From the NCBI GenBank assembly GCA_011526585.1, contig WYBB01000052.1, forward strand, positions 53,358-117,357: a DNA stretch of 64,000 nt, in the 5' to 3' direction. The stretch is from Deltaproteobacteria bacterium (GTDB lineage: Bacteria > Myxococcota_A > UBA9042 > PHBI01). This document shows, piece after piece, positions 40,629 to 49,254 of the stretch. Numbering within the stretch: position 1 is the first letter of the stretch; the number at the start of each line of letters is the position of its first letter. The notes beneath the pieces are model-generated. The model made no database searches, was not told the DNA's origin, and was given only the letters and a program-made list of their open reading frames with translations. A program made the position numbers and the translations under genes.

Positions 40629-40634
40629 ATGATA
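40629..40634 (-). promoter_or_regulatory. Possible -10 element of the metallo-beta-lactamase-fold gene
   Basis: TATCAT on the minus strand ends 7 bp before the ATG at 40621, the same spacing as other apparent leaderless genes here. The -35 (CTCGCC, 18 bp away) is poor. Confidence 0.3.
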
Positions 40635-40699
40635 GCGACGCGGCCCGTGATTGGCGAGACCGTGGTGGTTGGGGTGACGGGCCCGAGGGAAATCGGCGC

Positions 40700-40728
40700 T
40701 TGACCGGCGAGGGCCCCTTTGCTACTCG
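40700..40728 (+). promoter_or_regulatory. rpmB promoter
   Basis: TTGACC (40700-40705), a 17-bp spacer and TACTCG (40723-40728). The leader would be about 80 nt. Confidence 0.4.
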
Positions 40729-40817
40729 AACGCCCCCGCCCGCCAGGCCGGCGAGTGCGAGCGATGGCGACGTCGCGAGCGCAGACCGGGCACCGGGCGA
40801 CCCGAAGGAGACTCGCG

Positions 40818-41063
40818 ATGCGTGCCTGCGACATCACCGGAAAGACTGTTCACCTCGCCAACAACGTGTCGCACGCGCAGAACCGGACGCGGAAGCGCCA
40901 GCTCCCGAACCTCCAGGAAAAGCGCGTGTGGGTGCCGGAGCAGAGCCGCTTCGTGCGCCTGACGCTGTCGACGCGCGCCATCCGCACGATCAACAAGATC
41001 GGGCTGCGCGCGGTCTGCCAGCAGTTCGGCGTCGATTATGACGCGCTCCTCAAGAACCGGTGA
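40818..41063 (+). CDS. rpmB: 50S ribosomal protein L28
   Basis: 81 aa. MRACDITGKTVHLANNVSHA, then NRTRKRQLPNLQEKR is the L28 signature, and the tail STRAIRTINKIGL is also typical. AAGGAG lies 7 nt before the ATG. No rpmG follows. The next gene starts 26 bp before the stop, in another frame. Confidence 0.95.
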   Translation: MRACDITGKTVHLANNVSHAQNRTRKRQLPNLQEKRVWVPEQSRFVRLTLSTRAIRTINKIGLRAVCQQFGVDYDALLKNR

Positions 41064-41802
41064 GACGGTCGGCGCCTGCGGGTTGATCGCGCTGTTGTCA
41101 GCGCAGGCGCTCCTCGCATGTGCGGGGGCTGCGTTTCGGGAGCACGGCCCGGCGACCCTCGCGGCCGGTGGTGGTGGGCACGCTGCGGCCGAGCGGCGCG
41201 CATGGGCACGACCGTGGATCCGCGTGCTGCCGGCGGAGGTGTTGGCGGGCAGGCCGATCGCGTTCACCGTGCTGGGCCACGAAGCGGCCGAAGAGAGTTG
41301 GCGACTCAGGCTCGGGCCGGAGGCCGGTGAGCCGGTGGTGCTCGACTACCGGGTGGCCGGGGGCGCGCGCCTGCCGATCGAGCCGGGCGAGCGCCTGTGG
41401 TTCAATCAGTCCTCGCGGGGCGCGGGCCTGGTGGTGCGCGACGCCGAGGGGGCGCTGCGGGCGCTCGTGTCGATCGATGGCGAGCTCGCGGAGGTGGTCG
41501 AGGCGACCGTGACGCCGAGCTTCGAGACGGAGCGGCTCGTCTATTCGGAGCTCGTGGCGTCGCCGTCGGGGTGCGTCGTGGCGATCGATCATCACGCGCT
41601 CGAGGTGCGCCAGGACGGGCAGCGGAGCTATGTCGCGCCCGGCTCGGTCACGCGCGTCGAGGTGCCGTCGCCCGGCGGCGTGATCGCGATGAACCTGTAC
41701 GCGCTGGACGTGAGCCGGCCCTCGCCGCGACGGTTGGAGCGCGAGGACCCACGTTGTCCGACGCCGGCGCACGTGAGCTGGATGGTCGTGCGGGCGCCGT
41801 GA
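41038..41802 (+). CDS. Putative lipoprotein, unknown function
   Basis: 254 aa. After a short polar start comes LIALLSAQALLACAG, a lipobox with Cys about 28. The mature part is beta-type, with WFNQSSRGAGLVVRDAEGALRALVSI as the clearest stretch. No family is recognised. The ATG at 41038 lies inside rpmB; a TTG at 41083 would avoid the overlap but would shorten the signal peptide. Expression may depend on rpmB. Confidence 0.55.
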   Translation: MTRSSRTGETVGACGLIALLSAQALLACAGAAFREHGPATLAAGGGGHAAAERRAWARPWIRVLPAEVLAGRPIAFTVLGHEAAEESWRLRLGPEAGEPVVLDYRVAGGARLPIEPGERLWFNQSSRGAGLVVRDAEGALRALVSIDGELAEVVEATVTPSFETERLVYSELVASPSGCVVAIDHHALEVRQDGQRSYVAPGSVTRVEVPSPGGVIAMNLYALDVSRPSPRRLEREDPRCPTPAHVSWMVVRAP

Positions 41803-41837
41803 CCAGGGCCGCAGAGCGTGTCGCAAGGTGCGGGTGC

Positions 41838-41867
41838 TTGACCTGGCGACGGGGGCGACGATAGCTC
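41838..41867 (+). promoter_or_regulatory. Promoter of the Rrf2 gene, apparently leaderless
   Basis: TTGACC (41838-41843), an 18-bp spacer and TAGCTC (41862-41867), then 6 bp and GTG at 41874. No ribosome site is visible. Confidence 0.55.
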
Positions 41868-41873
41868 TTGGTC

Positions 41874-42347
41874 GTGCTGCGATTGAACAAGAAGACCGAG
41901 TACGCGCTCCTGGCGCTGCGGTCGCTCGCGCGCGCGAGCGATGCCGCCGGCGGCGAGGCTCGGCCGGCCGGCGTCGTGACCGCGAAGGCGATCGCGCAGC
42001 GCTATCAGATCCCGGAGATGTTGCTGGCCAAGGTGCTGCAGAAGCTGAAGCGCCACGGGATCGTCGCGGCGGCCAAGGGAAGTGGGGGCGGCTACAGCCT
42101 GGCGCGCGACCTCGGCGGCCTGCCGCTGACCGACGTGCTCGCGCTCTTCGACGAGCACAAGACCCTGGTCGAGTGTCAGGACGACGACGGCGGCAACTGC
42201 CAGCAGAGCGCGCATTGCGACATCAAGGGCCCGCTCGAGGTGCTGAACGCGGCGGTGATGGAGCCGCTGCGCAAGATGAGCGTGCGCGACCTCTTCGTGA
42301 CGCGCGTACGCGGCGGGCAGGGTCCGTTCGCGGGGCTCATCGGTTGA
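41874..42347 (+). CDS. Rrf2-family transcriptional regulator with Cys cluster
   Basis: 157 aa. Winged-helix N terminus LNKKTEYALLALRSLA, followed by the Rrf2 recognition region (QRYQIPEMLLAKVLQKLKRHGIV, SGGGYSLAR). Three Cys (ECQDDDGGNC and HC, about residues 98-111) match the iron-sulfur ligands of IscR/NsrR-type members, so it may sense Fe-S status, NO or redox. No isc or suf genes are nearby and the regulon is unknown. GTG at 41874 was chosen over TTG at 41868 because the -10 places the transcript start there. Confidence 0.88.
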   Translation: MLRLNKKTEYALLALRSLARASDAAGGEARPAGVVTAKAIAQRYQIPEMLLAKVLQKLKRHGIVAAAKGSGGGYSLARDLGGLPLTDVLALFDEHKTLVECQDDDGGNCQQSAHCDIKGPLEVLNAAVMEPLRKMSVRDLFVTRVRGGQGPFAGLIG

Positions 42348-42993
42348 GCGAGGCGCGCGCAGAGTCGAGCGCGCGCCCGGTGATGCGGCGGGCGATGAAG
42401 AATGCGGCGACCAGCTCGAGGAGCTGGGCGATGAGGACCCCGGCCACACCGACGGGCAAGGCGCGACCCGAACGGAATCCGCCAGCCAGGCGCAGGCCGT
42501 GCTCGGCCGCGCGATAGAGCCAGCGCGCGACCGGGCCGTCGAACCCCACGCGGCTCTCGACCTCGGCGGCGAGCCGCCGGTCGGCGTCGGCGGCGAGGAA
42601 GTCGACGCCGCTCGCGGCGATGCGCGCGCGCGCATCGGGCGGCAGGTCGGCGGTGGCAGCCGAGGCATTGTGCTCGGCGAACGAGAGCCGGTTGGCGCGC
42701 AGGTGGTTGAGGTCGTCGAAGCCCTGCAGCGCCGACCACGCGAGCACCAGCGCGAGCGCGGTGACGGACGCGGGGACCCCGAGCCCGAGCCACAGGCCGA
42801 GCACGGCGAGCACCCAGCCGAGGGCGACGCCGGCGACGACGGCGAAGAGGCCGATCACCCAGAAGTGCCAGGAGAGGATACCGAGCGCGACCCCGAGCGC
42901 GGCGGCCGAGGCGAGCATCGCGACGCCGAGGAGGAGGCGGCGTGCGCCTGGGCCGAGCGTGAGCGGGCGCGCGGAGGCGTCACCGTCATTCAC
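42337..42993 (-). CDS. Four-helix membrane protein, unknown
   Basis: 218 aa. Hydrophobic segments at about 17-40, 45-75, 80-100 and 180-205. The loop between segments 3 and 4 is charged and probably soluble. No family is recognised. GTG at 42993 has GGGGGT just upstream; the gene begins 10 bp after the acetyltransferase stop, so they are probably co-transcribed. Its end overlaps the convergent Rrf2 gene by 11 bp. Confidence 0.55.
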   Translation of the reverse strand: MNDGDASARPLTLGPGARRLLLGVAMLASAAALGVALGILSWHFWVIGLFAVVAGVALGWVLAVLGLWLGLGVPASVTALALVLAWSALQGFDDLNHLRANRLSFAEHNASAATADLPPDARARIAASGVDFLAADADRRLAAEVESRVGFDGPVARWLYRAAEHGLRLAGGFRSGRALPVGVAGVLIAQLLELVAAFFIARRITGRALDSARASLNR

Positions 42994-43003
42994 GGTGACC
43001 CCC

Positions 43004-43882
43004 TCATGCGAGCTGCTGGGTCTTCTGCTCGAGCGTGCGCCACATGAAGGCCTCGACGTAGGTGCAGTGGTCGACGAAGCCGAGCTTCTCGTAGACGCGC
43101 TTGGCGCTCGTGTTCTTGCGCTCGACGTTGAGCGCGAGCAGCGCGACGCCCTCGCCCGCGAGCTCGCGACAGAGGTGCGCGGTCGTCGCGGTCGAGAGGC
43201 CGCGGCCGCGGTGATCGGGGTGGGTGACGATGTTGCCGAGCGCGGCGAGCGAGTCGCTGCGGCTGACGATGTGCACACCGGCCAGGGCGACGAGCGCGCC
43301 TTCCTCGGTGCGGATGCCGTAGTAGTGGCCGGTCGAGAGCTGATGGGGCTCGAAGAAGCTGTCGGGGTAGTGCTCGGACAGCGCGATGATATCGCCGGTG
43401 TCGCGGTGGCTCACGCGCTCGACCGGGCGGTACCCCGGCCGCGGCGGCGACACGCGATCGAGCGTGAGCTGACTCGAGCGGAGCGCCATGCGCACCATCG
43501 GTCGCACCTTCTCGAGCGTGAAGTAGCGATCGATCACCTCGAGGTGATCCGGTGGCATGTGCACGTGCGCGCGCTGCGGCAGCTCCAGGATGTGGTTCTG
43601 GAGGATCGCGCTCACGCCGGTCGCCGTCCCGTGCGTGAGCACCACCGGCGCGGAGAGCCCGGTGTAGACGAGGAGCACCGCGCGATCGCCGTGCTCCTGC
43701 CCGGTACCATCCGGCACGTCCGGATCGCGCGCCCCCTCCGAGGCGATCCACCACGCGCAATACGGCGCGTAGATCGGGTCGAGGTCACCGAGCATGTAGG
43801 CCGTCGCGAACGGATCACGGGCCAGCAGGCGGCGCACGCGGACGAGATCGGCGGGATGTTCGGTCTCGAGCATCGTGGACAT
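43004..43882 (-). CDS. GNAT-family N-acetyltransferase
   Basis: 292 aa, longer than a single GNAT domain. The C-terminal half (about 160-285) has the acetyl-CoA motif VTHPDHRGRGLSTATT and ending NTSAKRVYEKLGFVDH; the N-terminal half looks like a degenerate GNAT-like or partner domain. The substrate is unknown. The ATG at 43882 has a perfect GAGGAG 4 nt upstream, so longer in-frame versions were rejected. Divergent from mnmA. Confidence 0.82.
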   Translation of the reverse strand: MSTMLETEHPADLVRVRRLLARDPFATAYMLGDLDPIYAPYCAWWIASEGARDPDVPDGTGQEHGDRAVLLVYTGLSAPVVLTHGTATGVSAILQNHILELPQRAHVHMPPDHLEVIDRYFTLEKVRPMVRMALRSSQLTLDRVSPPRPGYRPVERVSHRDTGDIIALSEHYPDSFFEPHQLSTGHYYGIRTEEGALVALAGVHIVSRSDSLAALGNIVTHPDHRGRGLSTATTAHLCRELAGEGVALLALNVERKNTSAKRVYEKLGFVDHCTYVEAFMWRTLEQKTQQLA

Positions 43883-44019
43883 TGCGCTCCTCACTCTCCG
43901 CCAGGGTCCGCTCTCGCGCACCGCCCCCGCGGCACCGGGCGGTAGCCCACGGGCGCGCGGTCTCGACGACGGCTGCATGGTTAGCACGAGGCCGACCCAA
44001 GTCCACCCCCACCCCGAGC

Positions 44020-44048
44020 TTGCCGAGAGGACCCGATGCGCGTAGAGG
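44020..44048 (+). promoter_or_regulatory. mnmA promoter
   Basis: TTGCCG (44020-44025), a 17-bp spacer and TAGAGG (44043-44048), then 6 bp and GTG at 44055. The GAGG of the -10 could alternatively serve as a ribosome site if transcription starts further upstream. Confidence 0.45.
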
Positions 44049-44054
44049 CGCCAC

Positions 44055-45128
44055 GTGAAGATCGCGGTGCTGGTCTCGGGTGGCGTCGACAGCTCGGTTG
44101 CGCTGGCGCTGCTCGCGCGTCGCCGCCCCGAGGTCGACCTGCGCGCCTACTACCTCAAGGTCTGGCTCGAAGACGAGCTCGCCCACCTCGGCCACTGCCC
44201 CTGGGAGGACGATCTCCGCCACGCGCGCGCGGTGACCGATCACCTCGGCGTTCCGCTCGAGGTGGTCCCGCTGCAGACGATCTACCACGAGCGCGTCGTC
44301 GCACACGCCATCGCCGAGCTCGCCGCAGGACGCACGCCCAGCCCCGACCTGCACTGCAACGAGCGCGTCAAGCTCGGCGCCTTCCTCGACGCGATCGGCC
44401 CCACCTTCGATCGCGTCGCCACCGGCCACTACGCGCGCGTGCTGCGCCACGAGGCGCGCCCGCGCCTGCACGCCGCGGCCGATCCGATCAAGGATCAGAC
44501 CTACTTCCTCTCGCGCTTGTCCCCCGAGCAGCTCGCGCGGCTCGATCTCCCGCTCGGTGACCTGCACAAGCGCGAGGTGCGCGCGGTCGCGCGCGCGCTC
44601 GGACTGGCCACCCAGGACCGCAAGGACAGCCAGGGGATCTGCTTCCTCGGCAAGATCCGCTACCCGGAGTTCGTGCGCCACCACCTCGGCCTGGCGCCGG
44701 GTCCCATCGTCGATATCGACAGCGGCGCCGCGCTCGGTAGCCACCAGGGCCTGTGGTTTCACACCATCGGGCAACGCAAGGGCCTCGGACTCGGCGGTGG
44801 GCCGTGGTTCGTCGTCGACAAGGAGCTCACGAGCCGCACGCTCTTCGTCGCGCACGCCGAGCGCGTCGCCGCCCACCAGCGCGCCGACTTCGAGGTCGCC
44901 GACCTGCGCTGGCTCGCTCCACCCGCCCTGCTCACGGGCGCGCTGCGCGTCAAGCTCCGCCACGGCCCCGCGAGCCTCGGCTGCACGGTCGATCACGGGC
45001 GCGAAGGCCGCCTGCGCGTGCGCCTGAGCACCCCCGATCCGGGGGTCGCGCCGGGCCAGTTCGCGGTCTTCTATCGCGACCTGCCCGACGCGCCCCCCGA
45101 GTGCCTCGGCAGCGGCGTGATCCAGTGA
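44055..45128 (+). CDS. mnmA: tRNA-specific 2-thiouridylase
   Basis: 357 aa, normal length. MnmA adenylates and thiolates U34 in tRNAs for Lys, Glu and Gln, taking sulfur from a Cys-desulfurase relay. VLVSGGVDSSVALALL is the PP-loop; DLHCNERVKLGAF holds the first catalytic Cys (about 99) and DSQGICFLG the second (about 197), which form the disulfide/persulfide pair; TGHYARV and KDQTYFLSRL are tRNA/ATP contacts. GTG start. Confidence 0.93.
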   Translation: MKIAVLVSGGVDSSVALALLARRRPEVDLRAYYLKVWLEDELAHLGHCPWEDDLRHARAVTDHLGVPLEVVPLQTIYHERVVAHAIAELAAGRTPSPDLHCNERVKLGAFLDAIGPTFDRVATGHYARVLRHEARPRLHAAADPIKDQTYFLSRLSPEQLARLDLPLGDLHKREVRAVARALGLATQDRKDSQGICFLGKIRYPEFVRHHLGLAPGPIVDIDSGAALGSHQGLWFHTIGQRKGLGLGGGPWFVVDKELTSRTLFVAHAERVAAHQRADFEVADLRWLAPPALLTGALRVKLRHGPASLGCTVDHGREGRLRVRLSTPDPGVAPGQFAVFYRDLPDAPPECLGSGVIQ

Positions 45129-45155
45129 GCGGCGCCGTTGCCCACCCTCGCGACA

Positions 45156-45578
45156 TCAGAACGGGATCGCGTCGGCGAACCCCGCCCCGAGCCCGCGCGT
45201 GCTGCGCCCGTCACCCGCCGCGTCATCCCCCTCCGCCGCGCGCGGGACCCCGTCGCGCTTCCTCCCGAGGAAGCTCACGCGCGACGCCGAGATCTCGTGC
45301 TTGGACAGCTTCTTTCCGTCGGAACCCTCCCACTGGTTGACGACGAGTCGCCCCTCGATCAGCACCGGGGCCCCCTTGCTCAAGTACTTGAGGCAGTTCT
45401 CCGCCTGCTTCTCCCAGACGACCACCGTGTGCCAGTCGGTCGCCTCCGCCTGACTCTTGGTGTCCCAGCGGCTGGTCGCCACGTTGAACTTGCACATCAG
45501 CTTGCCGCTCTGCGTGCGCTTGTCTTCGGGATCGGCACCGAGGTGCCCGCCGATGATCACCGTGTTCACCGAAACCAT
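45156..45578 (-). CDS. ssb: Single-stranded DNA-binding protein
   Basis: 140 aa. OB-fold start VNTVIIGGHLGADPEDKRTQSG, then WHTVVVWEKQAENCLKYLSKG, then a short linker and C-terminal tip ADAIPF, which keeps the IPF that recruits partner enzymes although one Asp of the usual DDIPF is Ala. AAGGAGG lies 6 nt before the ATG at 45578. It starts 11 bp after the recA stop. Confidence 0.93.
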   Translation of the reverse strand: MVSVNTVIIGGHLGADPEDKRTQSGKLMCKFNVATSRWDTKSQAEATDWHTVVVWEKQAENCLKYLSKGAPVLIEGRLVVNQWEGSDGKKLSKHEISASRVSFLGRKRDGVPRAAEGDDAAGDGRSTRGLGAGFADAIPF

Positions 45579-45589
45579 GTCATGCCTCC

Positions 45590-46627
<1,038 letters not shown>

Positions 46628-46640
46628 TGCCACTCCTCCC

Positions 46641-46657
46641 GACCCCGACACGGGGTC
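46641..46657. promoter_or_regulatory. Inverted repeat in the recA leader
   Basis: GACCCCG, 3-bp loop, CGGGGTC: a perfect 7-bp inverted repeat immediately upstream of the recA ribosome site. It could be an RNA hairpin or an operator. It does not match a LexA box I recognise. Confidence 0.45.
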
Positions 46658-46723
46658 TCTCTTCGGCGCGCCAGGACCTCCCCGCCGCGACCCGATCTGC
46701 TCTCATCCGGCGAGGCCCGCGCC

Positions 46724-48283
46724 TCACGCGCCGGCGCGCACCCGCTCCCCCGCCTCCCGCGCGCCCGCGACCAACCCGCGCCGCAGGGATAGCGCCTCGG
46801 CGAGGTGCGCCCGCTCGACCCGCTCGGCGCCGGCGAGGTCCGCGATCGTGCGCGCCACGCGCACCACGCGATGCCACGCCCGCGCCGAGATCCCGAGCGC
46901 GTCGGCCGCCTTCGCCAGGTAGCGCGCCTCGACCGGCCCCAGCGCCGCGACGCGCTCGATCCCCTCGAGATCGAGATCGGCGTTGAGCACGACGCGCTCA
47001 CCGACCCGATTGCGCGCGCTCTGCACCGCGCGCGCCGCCACGACCCGCGCCTGCACGCCTGCCGAGCCTTCCTCGTGCGCGCTCGCCGCCAAGACGTCGC
47101 TCGCCACCGGCATGAGCTCGACGTGCAGGTCGATCCGATCGAGCAGTGGCCCGGACAAGCGCTGCTGGTAGGCGCGCACCTGCGCCGGCGTGCATCGGCA
47201 CGCGTGGCGCGGGTCACCGAGGTGTCCGCACGGGCACGGGTTCGTCGCCAGGACCAGCATCACCGCCGAGGGGAAGACCAGGCTCCGCCGCGCCCGCGCC
47301 ACGGTGACGAAGCGGTCCTCGATCGGCGCGCGCAGCGCATCCAGGCTCGAGCGCCGGAACTCCGCCGCCTCGTCGAGGAAGAGCACGCCGCGGTGCGCCA
47401 GGCTCACCTCGCCCGGCATCGGCGGGTTGCCGCCGCCGATCAAGGCCGCCTCGCTCGCGGTCGGGTGCGGCGCCCGGAAGGGCGGCGTGCCCACGAGCCC
47501 CGCGCCTCGCCGCGTCAGCCCGGTGATGCTGTGGATGCGCGAGACCTCGAGCGACTCCTCCAGCGTCAGCGGCGGCAGGATCCCCGGCAGCGCCCGGGCG
47601 AGGAGCGTCTTGCCGCACCCCGGCGGCCCGACGAAGAGCAGGTTGTGCCGCCCGGCAGCCGCCACCTCCAACGCGCGCCGCGCCGCCAGCTGCCCGCGGA
47701 TCGCCGCGAGGTCGACGCCGCGCGAGCGCGCCTCGCATACGGCCGGCGCGCCCGCGATCGGGCTCAGGGTCGCCCGCTCCTGCAGGTGTTCGACCAGCTC
47801 GACCAGGCTCCGCGGCGCGAGCACCGTGAGCCCCTCGATCGCCGCCGCCTCGCTCGCGACCTCCGGCGCCACCATCAGCACCCCGTGGCCGCCAGCACGC
47901 GCCGCCTCCGCCGCGCTGATCGCCCCGGGCACCGGCCGCACGCTGCCGTCGAGCCCGAGCTCGCCGAAGAAGACCGCGCGCGCGACCTGCTCCTTGGTCA
48001 GGACGCCGAAGAGGACCAGGACCGCGACCGCCAGCGGCAGGTCGAGCGCCGTCCCGTGCTTGGGCAGATCGGCCGGCGCGAAATTGACGACCAGGCGCTC
48101 CGGCGGCCACTCGTAGCCCCCCGCACGCAGCGCCGAGCGCACGCGATGCCGCGCCTCCTTGACCGACGCCGCCGGCAGCCCGGCGATGTCGATCCCGGGC
48201 AGCCCGTCCTGGAGCCCGACCTCGACCTCGACGACGATGCCGTCGATCCCATGTAGCGCCACCCCGTGCGTCGTCACCGTCAC
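46724..48283 (-). CDS. comM: ComM/YifB-family Mg-chelatase-like AAA+ ATPase
   Basis: 519 aa. The Lon-like N-terminal domain (HGIDGIVVEVEVGLQDGLPGIDIAGLP) is followed by Walker A GPPGCGKTLLARALPGILP, ChlI-type FRAPHPTASEAALIGGG, LFLDEAAEF and the zinc-like cluster NPCPCGHLGDPRHACRC. ComM is the hexameric branch-migration helicase of natural transformation. GTG start at 48283 (or 48277) with GAGG upstream; a 150-residue in-frame extension is noncoding. Directly upstream of recA, about 96 bp away. Confidence 0.9.
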   Translation of the reverse strand: MTVTTHGVALHGIDGIVVEVEVGLQDGLPGIDIAGLPAASVKEARHRVRSALRAGGYEWPPERLVVNFAPADLPKHGTALDLPLAVAVLVLFGVLTKEQVARAVFFGELGLDGSVRPVPGAISAAEAARAGGHGVLMVAPEVASEAAAIEGLTVLAPRSLVELVEHLQERATLSPIAGAPAVCEARSRGVDLAAIRGQLAARRALEVAAAGRHNLLFVGPPGCGKTLLARALPGILPPLTLEESLEVSRIHSITGLTRRGAGLVGTPPFRAPHPTASEAALIGGGNPPMPGEVSLAHRGVLFLDEAAEFRRSSLDALRAPIEDRFVTVARARRSLVFPSAVMLVLATNPCPCGHLGDPRHACRCTPAQVRAYQQRLSGPLLDRIDLHVELMPVASDVLAASAHEEGSAGVQARVVAARAVQSARNRVGERVVLNADLDLEGIERVAALGPVEARYLAKAADALGISARAWHRVVRVARTIADLAGAERVERAHLAEALSLRRGLVAGAREAGERVRAGA

Positions 48284-48385
48284 CGTGCCTGCCTCGTTCA
48301 GCGGTCGCGGCACTCCATCGCAAAGCCGATGCCACCCGCGCCCCCCGCCTCCCGCGCGCCCCGGAGCCGGTTCGCCATGTCGCAG

Positions 48386-48425
48386 GTGTCCCGCCACGAG
48401 ACACTCCCCGGGACACTCGGGACAC
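48386..48425. promoter_or_regulatory. GTGTCCCG/CGGGACAC repeat cluster between comM and the NIF3 gene
   Basis: GTGTCCCG (48386-48393) and two copies of its exact complement CGGGACAC (48409-48416, 48418-48425), the latter as a 9-bp direct repeat. It lies within the divergent intergenic region just upstream of the NIF3 gene's -35. It looks like a repressor or activator operator. Confidence 0.45.
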
Positions 48426-48443
48426 GTCCCCGGCACCCTGCGA

Positions 48444-48472
48444 TTGGACGCCGCCCGAATCGGTGCGAGTCT
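48444..48472 (+). promoter_or_regulatory. NIF3 gene promoter, apparently leaderless
   Basis: TTGGAC (48444-48449), a 17-bp spacer and GAGTCT (48467-48472), then 6 bp and ATG at 48479. The -10 is imperfect; there is no ribosome site. Confidence 0.4.
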
Positions 48473-48478
48473 TCGGCC

Positions 48479-49243
48479 ATGAGCGCACGCCCACTCTCCG
48501 ACGTCGTCACCTGGCTCGACCAGCTCCTCGATCCGACCCGCATCGACGACTACGGCCCCAACGGTCTGCAGGTCGAAGCCTCGCCCCGGGTCACGCGCAT
48601 CGCCACCGGCGTCACCTCGAACCTCGCGTTCATCGACGCCGCCGTCGCCCGCGGCGCCGACCTCCTCGTCGTGCACCACGGCCTCTACTGGAACGGCGCC
48701 CCGGCCACCGCCACCGGCGCCCTCGGCCGCCGCCTGCGCGCCCTCTTCGCCCACGGCGCCTCACTCGCCGCCTACCACCTGCCGCTCGACGCCCACCTCG
48801 AGGTCGGCAACGCCGCCGGCCTCGCCCGCGCGCTCGGGCTCACGGCCTTGCGCCCCGCCTTCCCCTATCGCGGCACCTCGACGGGCGTCATCGGCACCTT
48901 TGCCGACCCGCTGCCCGCCGAGCGCCTGCCCGCCCTCCTGTCCGCCATCTCCCCACGCGCGCTCGTCTTCCCGGGCGGCCCCGCCCTCATCGCGCAGGTC
49001 GGCATCGTCACCGGCGGCGCGCCGCGCATCGCCTCGGACGCCGCCCGCCTCGGCCTCGATCTCTACGTCACCGGCGAGGCCTCGGAGTACACCCAGGCGA
49101 CCGCTCGCGAAGAGGGCATCCACATCGCCGCCTGCGGCCACCACCGCACCGAGGTCTTCGGGCCGCGCGCGCTCGCCGCGGCGCTCGTCGCCGCGTTCCC
49201 GGATCTCCCCGTCGAGTTTCTCGACGTCGACAACCCCGCGTAA
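48479..49243 (+). CDS. NIF3-like dinuclear-metal protein (DUF34)
   Basis: 254 aa, E. coli YbgI-type length. Metal ligands are visible: LVVHHGLYW (His-His), HLPLDAHLEVGN (His, Asp) and the C-terminal CGHHRTEVFGPRALAAAL. TGEASEYTQATAREEGIH is also typical. Relatives are proposed GTP-cyclohydrolase-like or metal-handling enzymes; the biochemical role remains unsettled. ATG at 48479 matches family N termini. Confidence 0.9.
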   Translation: MSARPLSDVVTWLDQLLDPTRIDDYGPNGLQVEASPRVTRIATGVTSNLAFIDAAVARGADLLVVHHGLYWNGAPATATGALGRRLRALFAHGASLAAYHLPLDAHLEVGNAAGLARALGLTALRPAFPYRGTSTGVIGTFADPLPAERLPALLSAISPRALVFPGGPALIAQVGIVTGGAPRIASDAARLGLDLYVTGEASEYTQATAREEGIHIAACGHHRTEVFGPRALAAALVAAFPDLPVEFLDVDNPA

Positions 49244-49254
49244 CCAAGACGGTT

